From Gorsachius magnificus (lineage: Eukaryota; Chordata; Aves; Pelecaniformes; Ardeidae), in NCBI GenBank assembly GCA_034008185.1, contig CM067084.1, positions 3,429,385-3,493,384 on the forward strand: 64,000 nucleotides of DNA, in the 5' to 3' direction. A program made the position numbers and the translations under genes. Shown here in pieces: positions 25,401 to 37,500 of the stretch. The stretch's first letter is position 1. Every line of letters starts with the position of its first letter. Under the pieces are notes generated by a model that did no database searches, had not been told where the DNA came from, and saw only the letters and a list, made by a program, of their open reading frames with translations.

Positions 25401-28400
25401 CAGAAGTAGGGTTCTGCTTCAGTTTTAGGGTTTAAGCAACTTCAGTTGTCACAAGTTTCTTCTCCCTACCTTGAAAAAAATGAGAGCTTATAAACTAGGC
25501 ACATGCACTACGTGATTAAAGGTAAATCAGTTACGAAGCAGGAATTTTTCATTGATTATGACAAGATAAAAATGAATGAGCTAGTTGAATAGACAAGTCT
25601 GATGTATCTAGCTGCTGTATTTTCTGAAATAAAAAAAAAAAAAAAAATCTATTCTCAGCCTTAATGGAGCTGTCCCTGCAAAAGCAAAGCAGGGGTAAAT
25701 AAACCAGAGTTTTTAATGTCAACTTAAACTTTATCTAAGAATTGGTCTTTGCTGGGTAAACAGTCTTGCAAGAGAACCGCATTGGATCAGCTAGTATTTT
25801 TCAATCCCAAGATGATGACGGCTTCATTTCTTGGCACGCTTTCCATCTTGGGTATTTACATAAGTATCAGAATAAGCATACTGAAGCCAGGAAGGAAAAG
25901 GGAAGTGTAGAAGTAGAAATACCACATAACGGCAGTTATAGGTGAGAAGACTTCAGTACACAGGGAAAAGGTTACAGGAATTTGGCACCAACATAGTTAA
26001 CAAGTCTGTAAAAATCAATGACTGACATACGCAACAATTGGACTTGATGATCTTAAAGGTCTTTTCCAACCTAAGCAATTCTATGATTTTCTTTTAAGAT
26101 TCATGTACCCACATAATATCCAATTTAAATTATCTACCCATTTTGCCAGGTCACATTCAAATATCTAGTGCTCTAAATTCCAGGATTAAAATTCTCCGCT
26201 GTTACAAACCCTGACATTTAGTAGGGCAACATCAGCAAGGCAAATTAGTTTTAAAGGGACATCATACTTCCAATGAAAAAGCCATTTTCCTCATTTAGAA
26301 GACTTCTGACCACAAAGAGATGAGTTATGTATTCGAAAATGGCTTCTAGTTTATTAGGAAGGTTGAGTGCTTGATGTGTATCTATACAAAAATGCTTCCT
26401 TAGAAATCCTTATCATCCTTCTGGGGTTTGGAGGAGGGGCGGTTTGTAAAGGCGGTTTGTAAAGTGGCACTAATTTTATGAGAGGAGGAAATTAAAGTCT
26501 CTATAATGCTTTCTATCTTAGGTCCCGACTAGAAGAGATGCATATTAAAAATACTGAAAGACAAGAAAAATAACAGTTCTTGCACAGAGCTTCTACAAAA
26601 AACAGTTAAAGCCATATTTATATAACCAAAATTTTAAAAAAAAAAAAAAGCAGGCTAAAAAAGGTCAGAAATAATTAACCCTCCCATACCAAATTACAAG
26701 AGGATAGAAAGAGAAATGTGAAGTCAGACCTATACTTAGCAACATAAATATTAGATGAAAACTCAGTCATCACTATCACTCTGGAAATAGCAATTTTCAA
26801 TTCATTCTCTTTTGAATATAGACAATATGCTAGGGTTCAAGATCTCCCCTATACCTATTGCAGATTTCAGACTTTTCCAATTAGTCTAAGTAACTTTTGA
26901 AAATTTACTTCTCACTGAACACACATCACATGTCTAGTGGGCTGTTTCCTTGAACACGCTACAACTGCAGACATACACATTATAGATGAACAGAGAGCAA
27001 AAAGTGAAAATGTTCTTTTGAACATACACATTTCTGGCAAGCTGAAATTTGTGTGAGAACAGAGACTCAAACGGCTTATTAAGATGGCAAAAACATTAAA
27101 TGCACTGATAATCTGTAACTCTTCAAATTGCAACATGAAAACCATCAGTAACAAACACTATGGAGATACAGAACAGCATCTGTTTTCAAAAAAAGCAGGA
27201 AAACATAACGTGGCTTTTGGTTTGCTTGCCCAAGCTCCCAAAGTATGGACACCAGACATTGGAAAGTAGGCACAAATATATTAAATGAAGACTACTGTTA
27301 AGTCATTACTGGACTATGGCTACTACACACACAAATCACAAAATGATGTTACGACTCAGGTTGGAAGGGACCTCAGGAAGCCACCTAGACCAACCTCCTG
27401 CTCAAAGCAGGGCCAACAGTAAATTCAGATGACTTGGAAACACATATCTGCATGTTAACACAAACCACAGAGATAAGGAACAATTAAGTACACAAATATA
27501 TGAAGTATATTTTACAAGTCAAAACGATGTCATAACGTGTGCTTAATTTCAGGGGTTTTTACTCGAAAACCATCACAGATCACTCTACATTAAAGATCAG
27601 TAACTTCTATATAATAGAAGAAGCCTGTTTAAGCTAATTATAGATTAAAATCATACATCTGTCATTCGAAATCTATACACCGCGACATAAGCTGTTTCAA
27701 ACAATTGATATCATTTTCAGCTGTTCCCATCAGCTGTTCTGTCAAACCACGTATTTCTTCCTCTACTGGAATTTACAAGCCAAAGCAATTTCCTCATTAT
27801 GTTTCCTGAGAGGTAAAGGATATTAGGAAAGTCTGCATACATAGAAACAGAACAGAAGCTCTGATATATATTGGGGTCTTTTTCCCCTCACCTCCAAGAG
27901 CTTTTTCTGCTTTGCTGCCCTGGCTGCTTCACGTTGTGCAGCATATAAAGCCTCCTCTTCTATTCTTAACTTCTCCTCTTGTAAGGCTAACTGTATATGA
28001 ACAAAATAGTAATGGTTAACAAAAGCAGAACCTATCTATCTTCCTATGAATAAAGCCATAAGTTCAATAAAACAAAAGAAGAGCTATTAGAAAGCAAAAA
28101 TAAAATAAAAATGACTACATCTAAAACATTTTTTGTTCATTAACCGAATCTGACAGCTTCCCCCCCACCAAACACCCCAAGAAATTTAGACAACTAGACA
28201 TTACCCTATTGAATAAACATCATTACTAGTGAATTGCTATAAATGCACATTGCATTTTATTATGAACTGCACAGTGAAAGACTTGAATCTTTTCAGTTGC
28301 ATATTTAACTGGTACTTCATTAAAAATAATTCTCAATTTCTACGTTGCATTCCACATCATAGTCTATTAATTGCTGCAACACAATGAAACAAAATGACAA

Positions 28401-28476
28401 ATTACGGGGTTTTTTCCAAAAAAAATCTGGAAAAAACTGAGCACAAGAAAAGTCGAATCAAGTATACTCCCCATTT

Positions 28477-28508
<32 letters not shown>

Positions 28509-31500
28509 GTTAAATTTAACAGGTTTGGTCAAGAGAGCCAGCCTATGCATTCAATTTTCCAGCTAAAAGGCTACCAAAAGAAGCAATCTCTGATGCCAAC
28601 TTAATTGCGCAGCAATCTCTTTCTGTATCTTGTAGACTAAAAAAACACCAGCTGATGAACAAAACCCAATTGTTTCGTTCATGCAGATGGAATCTCCTCT
28701 TGTTCACGGTTGATCTTAACTACTTCAAAAGAAAAACTACCCGTACCATACTCGTCATGGTAACTGCTTACCTCTGACTGAAGTTTCATATCCACAACTC
28801 GCTGCTTTTCAGCAATGGAGTCATAATGTCTGTCTTTCAAGTCAGCGATTTCTTCCTCAGTCAGAGGTCTAAAAGCAGGGGAGAAACACAAAAAGACTCC
28901 ATCTATTATTTATGCATGACAACCCTAAGATGCACTTAAACACGTCCATAAGGTCTTTCTTGACTGGTCCTTTAATGCAAACTCCACAAGCCGTCCTTTT
29001 GGCCGGCTCCTCCTGAAAGCCAAGTTCCAAAGTTCCAGTTTACTCATGACCATGCTGTCGCTCCTTACTCTTGCAAAGCACTTTTTGATCTTTATAGAAA
29101 GCATATTTGCAAAACATTTGTTTGCCAACAGAACTACTGGAACAGAACGGTTAATATCATTGTGGTATGTCACTTTTTTTTCTTACTTGTTTTGGTCCCC
29201 TAATGGTAAATTGTTCCCCTTTCAACTGTTGCCTACTTTATGTCTACTTTTATGTATCTAGCAAACAAGACCGCAAAAGCATTATAATAATTATAAGGTT
29301 TACCATAATGCTTCTTTGGGACCGTTGGCAGGGAACAACATTTAGGGTACTATCAAACTTAAAAAATACAAAATGTCTAGAATTAGACAGCCAAAGCATA
29401 CACTACGGTGCCTTTCTGATGTTTCCTATAGAGCAGAGCTCTAAGTTTTTACCGCTTACATAAATATTACCATGCTCACAAAAAATTCAATGGAGTCATA
29501 GCACTGACACCTGTGTAACTTTAAATGCAGACCCTGGGAACAAGAATAAAGATTATTTTTGCAACATACTGGTTTAACTGTCTTGTACACTTTTGCCACG
29601 CTGCATTATCATCTAAACGGTTTTGACTTTGGTTAAACATCAAGGTTAGTTTGACATTAATTCTTTCCACGTATCTGACAACTAAAAAGACAGAAAGGGT
29701 TTTGACAGGAACTCTAAATTGTAATAGTCACAGTGGGAGAGCAGAAGGAAGGAGAGGTCCTGTATCTCAAAGTCTTACCTGTGACTGCTCCCTGGGCTTT
29801 CCCCCTGTTAAAACAAACAAACAAACCTTCTGAGTTTTCAAGAATCCCATCAATCAATCAATTTCAGGATTGGAAAGAAACCAATATGAAATCACAGTTT
29901 CTCCCATATATTGGTTTTACAGTTGGGGGGGGGGAATCCCCTAGCTTAATTTGAAATTTAAAAAAAAACAAAACAAACACTGTTATACAATCAACTATGT
30001 GGCTAACTAAGTAAAACAAATATGTACTTAAAACTGAAAATAAATATTCCAATGGTGTATTTTAAGAACCAAACCATTAGTCCTCATGTTTTTAAACACA
30101 AGGCAGGGCGCTGGAAATGTGGTGTGTGTCCCGCCCGTTATCAAGCTGTATTAAATTTCAAGAGTGAAGTTTTAAGGCCAGCTTCCATTTTTCTGAAGCA
30201 CTGTTCAAGCCAGTTTACCTGTAATTGTAAAGACAGAGCACTCCCAAAACTTTCCCTAGCGAAGCAACCCAGGTCCATTTTTGTTCTCAGACAGAGAGCA
30301 TTTGCTGAGTCTTATGCAAGAGTTATACTAGGAGCAAATTCTCCTTCAAGTCTTCACCCTGCCCATTTTTTTCCCCTCTTCTCCTTTTCTTTTTGCCTTC
30401 CTCACGTCCATAGTGCGCTCTTCCCGAAAGGGTTACTTTCCATGCTCCCCCCAACCAGTTTTCTTTTCTCTTAGGTCTTCTCTCAAGGTGTTAAATACTC
30501 ATTCCTAGAGCAAGCAAAACTTAAGTAACAAAACCCTGCAATTTATGTCTACAACATAGCATAAAGTGGGAGAAAGATACAGATCTTGAAACCATTTTTA
30601 AGGGTTGTACTAGCAAGTTTCATGTTATGATCCAGGTACCTACCTCATCACTTTCCACTAGGTTCTCAAACTGCAGAGAAAAAGAAGTAAACAGTCTTTA
30701 CAATTCGATATAACAAGACACTAAATACATACAGCAAGTAAGATTACATATTTAATCTGGCTTCTAGAAACACTACTCCACTGATAACAGTGGGACTGTA
30801 ATATCATTGATGAAACCCGCTAACTTTCGGAGAAAGTGTTACTTTTACAATAGGACCTATCTTCTTACCAAGGTTTCTTTTCTTAAAAACATTGCATTCT
30901 CCTAAAAGGAGAAGAGTCAAAATTAAGTAACATTCATGTATTTCAATACAGGTTATGCGAGAGGCCTGATAAAAATGAAATCTCGTTAGCTTATAAGACT
31001 GCTAATAATTCTGTCTATCTGAAGCATTATAATACAAGCAGTAGAAGGAATGGCGTGGCTCTGACATACATCAAAGCCCCCAATCAATTAAAAAAAAAGT
31101 AGATGATGTAAACGGTATAGTGTGTGTAACCTCTACCTTGCACGGCAGCTGTGATGCTTTTTGAGAAGTATTTGAAGGTATATTTAATTTACAGAAAACA
31201 CAGAGTTACTTTCTACCCAGAATTCTAAAAACAAACAATTAACAGCCACCCCCCTCCCAGCTTTACACATAAGAAACTAAAGGTCAATAAAGGCAATGTA
31301 ATGCTTAATGATAGGAAGCCCAAAAAAGCCCAAACCGGGTAAGAATACACCGAGCTTTTTTAAGCTGCACAAACTTATCCAGCAGAAGTTCAACTACCAC
31401 ATAAAACCAAAGCAAATGGGAATTTGCCGTACTATTTTCAGTGTAGTAATCTTACATGTAGTCAATATGTGAAACATGGAGGTCAGTGCCTGCAGCAAGA

Positions 31501-34500
31501 CTCCTTATTGACCTGGATACTGATTGCTGCAAGCAGAATACGAATAACAATTTGGGAGGATGACAGAACCTTCTTTTCTCTATCGTATTTCTGCTGCAGG
31601 AATGCTTTCCGCAACTGGAAGTTGTGAGCTAAAACAGATTTCCCGCACCATACACAACCACCCCCTTTCTTGAAAGCCAAAGCAGCAATTACAGTTATTA
31701 ACGTTATTCTCAGGAACAGGGGCAATCTGAAAGGTCTAGGACTTCTAGACCATAAGGAACACTCAGAGAAAGTAAACCAGGTTATTCTGAGAATCTTGAC
31801 TTACACAAATTAACCTTACACTACCCTTGGCAAAAAGGGGTAATGTTCAGTGGCCGAGAAAGGACCTCTGTGGTGAACAAAGTGGACTATGAAGGCAACT
31901 AACTATAAAAATAACCTAGCCAGACTCTAGCTTTCTGTAGAATCAGATTCCTGATCCTGCAATCAAGAACCAAGTATCCTGCACTTACACAAGCAGAAAA
32001 GAGGAAACACTCCCAACACATCGGTGATGAAAGATGCAATAGGCAGACTTGAAAACGCTCTGGCGCCGAGTATCACATCACAACAGATACTTCTTTCCAA
32101 ATGACAAATTAAAGTGAAATGATGTATTAATGTTCTGAGGCATGTAAGAACCACTATCTTGGCACCCAGTGCAGCATCAGTTTGGTCTGGAATAACCCAG
32201 AACATTTCAGCATACATAAACCTCAAAGAGTGTTAAAAGCATTGCTAGAATTTAACTTTTTCCACTTTTTTTTTTTTTTTAAAATCACTAGAAAAATAAG
32301 TACTCACCTCTATAGTGAAGTGTTCTCCTGTTGAACATGTTCTAAAATACTTCGACCTGGAAAAATAAGTCTACAGTTACACTACAGAATAGTCTTCAAT
32401 TCACAGAAGGAAAACAAGCCCGGTAATTTTAAATAGTTTTTGAAATATGTTAAGGAAGTATAAAATAAACATGAAGTCTTCATGTATTAAGCACATTTAC
32501 TTGTTAACCTGTGCTTTGCATCACTACCAGAGCGCAAAGAGGCAAAAGCATGTAAACATCTTCCCTAGAACTGGAGAAAAGACACCCTCAAGTGAGAAGA
32601 AATTACTTATCAGGATACTGGACTTGACATTTACAGACATTTAGCGTGTTCTGCAATACCTTTAATACATTCTTCTGGAAAAATGTTATTCCAGGCAATT
32701 TCTGAAAACACTGTTGCTCATCACAGCACTTAACCCTTTACAAGAATAGCACCTCATCCAACATCAGTTTTAAACAATACTTTTTATTTTGACAGCTTGG
32801 CACAGCTAGAAGGTTGAACTTCATAGAAAAGTGTCTACAAAGAGGTAAAGACAATACTTTTCAGCGACAAAAAATTATTCACCGTCTGTAATTTTATACA
32901 GGGAATCAGTCTCCTCCTTGATTGTTGAACTATCTTAACACTGCCGTCAGTACAAAACAATACAGTATTAAGTTACCTGAATACATTTTTACCTAGTGAA
33001 GGAGGTTTGGCTCTCATCCAAAAGAACATTCAAAGGTATACTGGTGCTGCAGTACAACATCCATTTCCTCAAACTATTTTTAAAACCATAGTTTCCCATC
33101 GCAAGTGCTGACTGGCATCAGGAATAAACCCAGAGCCTCAGGCATTTCTATACTTGCGCAAAAGATCGTTCTGTACTTGCAACCAACACCTACTTCTACC
33201 ATACTAAAAGCAACACACCAGCCAAAGCCTGAATTATTTTAATCATATCCTATTTCATCTCCATCGTATTTTTCTTTGGAAGTCAGTTCGGGTACGTCTC
33301 CCCTGGCAACTTGTTGCACAACCCACGTCTCCCTTGTTGGGCAACCTTTCCTTCTGTACCGCAGCGTACCTCGCAGTGCACAGCTGCCGCTGAAGAACGC
33401 CTTCCAGTTGATTCACTGCTCCGAAACCAGAGGTGAAAGCCCACTCGAATTCACGCACTGCATCGCACGTAGAACTGGGACACACGGCATGAACACTTGG
33501 ACAACATTTCGCTGCTACCCATCTGTGTCACATTTTGGCGTGCAGGAGCCGGTACCATTAAGAATCTTATTTAATAAAATGGTTACAGGAAATTGTTTCA
33601 GGCCTATCTAAGTTGTTAACAGCATACTTCCCGTTTACAGCATCGGGCACCAACTAAACGATGCTCAACTTCACAAACACACGAACTGCGGTCAGAATAG
33701 CTGCAATAATTGAACAGCAAACCTATAGAAAAGTAAGACCATGCAGCGCAAACTTAGTAAATGTAATTACGCATAGCCCGGTGGCAATAGCACTTCCAAG
33801 AAGATCGGCGCTTTCGGCTACCTGCTGAACAGGGACTCAATAACAGAAGACCTAATTCTGGGCCAGACTTTGAGCCCTTAAATCCCAGCTCAACTATGGA
33901 AGTCTGAGGTCATTAGGGACAGAAATGCAAGACCCATCAACTTCACCCCCATACAGAACAACTTCAACAGAAATAAAATAGTAACCTATTAAAATGCTTA
34001 CAGCTGTTACTATTCTCCTTTAAGCTCTACTGTTTCATTATTTTCTAAAACAGACTTGAGAAACGTTTAGGTTTGATAGGTACTAGAGAAAACAGTTCAG
34101 CTAATAGGCCACAGGACCCACAGAGATTGTCAGCTCAACCTTCAAAGACCTAAAGCTATTCAAGACACTAACCTTTCAGCACTCCATACATATATATGCT
34201 TTATTCTCCTTTTATGCAAAGTCACGTCACCATCTTTTATTTTAAAAAAAACAAAGCCAAACCAACTCATACTGATTATGTGGGGGGGGAAAAAGTCACT
34301 AAAAATCAATATTCAATCTATTAAAACCAGGGCATGAATTAAAATTATTTTTCCACACTAGTGACAAAAAGGATTGCTTCAATTTTGCTACACGACAACC
34401 CCTCCCAAACTAACCAAACAGGTACCCTAGAGACAAATTATAGTTATTATTCTCTCTCTCTCTCTTTTTTCCCCCCTTCCCCCTTCTTTTCAACACTCCT

Positions 34501-37500
34501 CTAAGAGTAGAGAGGAACACTTATGATCAAATATAGTGACAAGTTAGCTATGATCTACTTTCTAATTATGGCTGCAGCTTGTAGTACTTTGAGCAAAACT
34601 ATTTCAGCCAAAGCGTAAGAATGCTCCTTAAAAAAGAAAATAATTAAAAATTACCAACTGAAAGCTTGTATTTTTATAGAAAGTTAAACTTACACTACAC
34701 TAAGTGTTTGGTGTTTCATTTCTCTCTGCACATGCCCAACACGAACTCTAAAATTATTGCAGCGATTCATACATCAATCTCCAAGATTTTACGCACAATT
34801 CCAAGCAAAAACAACTTATAATCTCACAGGATATTGAAACACTTGTTTAAAACTGTATACTTAATTATTTAATTCAGATTTTATTTCTTACAGTTAAATC
34901 TTGAAGCATCTAAAAAATAACAAAGCACTAGTTTGGGCAGGGGGGCATCCGAGTGGCTAAAATAATCACAATTAACTTGATAAGCTAAATTATTACATTA
35001 TGCTACTCCAGAAGCTGCCAAATCTGCAGAATTTGGTAGCCACCTAACTTGCAAACTTAAAAAATTTCTATGATGCATTTTACAGTTTGGTTTTTAATAC
35101 AATTCCCTGCCTCTCCCACCACACAGTGGAAGGAAAATACCTATATTGCTCAACACTCCAATACTGTTCTGTAAACTACCAGCACACCCAGAAGATGAAG
35201 ATGACCCGAGACACACGCCAGCTGTCTGCAAGAGGTAGCACTGACAATCATCTTTTTCATAAGCCAACCCCTGTATATGATATTCCAGGTTCAGGCTTCA
35301 AAAGCCAACCCAAATGGGTACAGCCCCTTCGATTGGAAAAGCCTGTTTTCTGCACTACCATTTCATTTTTCTAAGACTTTCACTGGTCAGGACAGTCTGA
35401 TATTGGACTAATAGAAGCAACGCATGCACGTATGAGTAGCTAAGACATCGTGGCAAACGAACTTCTGTTGTCTTCATTAATTCCCTGCCATTTAAGAGAA
35501 TGGCACTTCTCAAAATTCCGTGCGCCAGCATTCATATTTGCCATTCTAAAACCAAAGCAAGCAGTAAGCCAGCAGCTACACGAAAGGCACCAAAATACAG
35601 GATGAAGTCTGGCGACCAAGCCAGTAACTTCAGCAACTGTCTGCTGAAAACCAGTTGGATGAGATGGTGTGGCAGGAAGCAAACGAACGATGCTGCACAA
35701 ATCACACATGCACCAAAACCAAGTACTAGAACAGACGATACTGCAAACACCAATGAATATACAGAAGGGTAACAGAGTATTGCAAACATGCAAGAAAAAA
35801 GAATACAAGGGAAAAAAAAACGACAACAGAAAAAATACAGGCAATAGTCACTTTAGATCAGAGGGAAAGATAAAATATAATTGTGGTTTTGCCGTTATAG
35901 CAAAGACAATCTTGTGCCTTTTTGGACTCTGTCTCCTCTCCAGTGCTCATAAGTCAGTAAGTCAGCTAAAAGCAGTCAGGGGAGAAAAATAAAAAAAGAG
36001 CAAAGAGACCCCACAACCAGAGCAATAATTTACAGGGTCAGTACACGTTGCAGGAGACTTATTGTCACTACCCCCGATGTCTAAAAAAAAAAAAAAAAAA
36101 AAAAAAAGGGTATTAGCCTATTAGTGGAGGCTCAGCAAAAAACAGATGCAAAGCGAGAACCTTTCGAGTATTACCTTCGCTCTGAGATACTTAAGTGCCA
36201 GGTGTTGAGGCATTTCAGATGTTCTTAGTATTCTCTAGCAGAGGGTATAAGAATACAAGCAGGTGTCCTCCACGCGCACTGTCCTGGTCTTTCACCCATT
36301 TCTCTGAAAAGTATTCCTAAAAGGTCTTTGGGTCAAGCAGAACATCAGGCTTGCCTGCTAGAGCTGATGTGAAATAAGAGGCCGCATGTTTGTGACATGT
36401 GAAATGCACAGCGTATCCATCTAGAACGACTTCAATCCTAATACTTGGTCAAAAATAAGTGATATGTAAGTATTAAATACTGGTCAGGTATATGGAAGAA
36501 AACCAAGTTCTTGTAGAGGTAACGTATCCTCCCCCTGTTTGTACACTGTTTTTCCATCAACTGTTTGTTGCAGAACAAAACACGGATCACACATTTACAA
36601 GATACAACGAAAGTTTATTCAGACCGTTCTGCTCCTCATCTTCAGTAATAGTCACGCTTTATCCCAGCAGTCTCAGCCTCTGACTCACGGAGAACACAAG
36701 ATCATATTCCAGAAGATATGGTGGTTTTCCATCTTTGCACAAACACTGAAGTCTGTGCTTTTGGCAACTGACCTGACAAAAATCTAATCTGCTTCTTCTG
36801 GTAAAACAACCCTGGAAGAGGGCAAAGGAGTCAGAATGTCCCCACACCCACTTAACCTAATCCATGCCTGGAAATGCATTACCAGTGGATGTTGTCTACC
36901 TTGACTTCAGCAAGGCTTTTGACAGTCTTCCATAACATCCTCATAGGGAAGCTCAAGAAGTATGGGCTGGATGAGTGGACAGTGAAGTGGATTGAGAACT
37001 GGCTGAACGACAGGGCTCAGAGGGTTCTGATCGCAGGGCAGAGTCCAGTTGGAGGCCGGTAGCTAGTGATGTTCCCCAGGGCTCAGTACTCGGCCCAGTC
37101 TTGTTCAACTTGTTCATCAATGACCTGGATGAGGGGACAGAGTGTACCCTCAGCAAGTCCGCTGATGACACAAAACTGGGAGGAGTGGCTGATACGCCAG
37201 AGGGCTGCGCTGCCATTCAGCGGGACCTGGACAGGCTGGAGAGTCGGGCCTCCGAACCTGATGAAATTCAACAAGGGCAAGTGCCGAGTGCTGCGCCTGG
37301 GGAGGTCGAACCCCATGCACCAGTACAGACTGGGGGCTGACCTGCTGGAAAGCAGCTCTGCCGAGAGGGACCTGGAAGTCCTGGTGGACGACAAGCTGAC
37401 CATGAGCCAGCAGTGTGCCCTTGTTGCCAAGGAGGCCAATGGTGTCCTGGGGTGCATTCAGAGGAGTGTGGCCAGCAGGGCGAGGGACGTTCTCCTCCCC

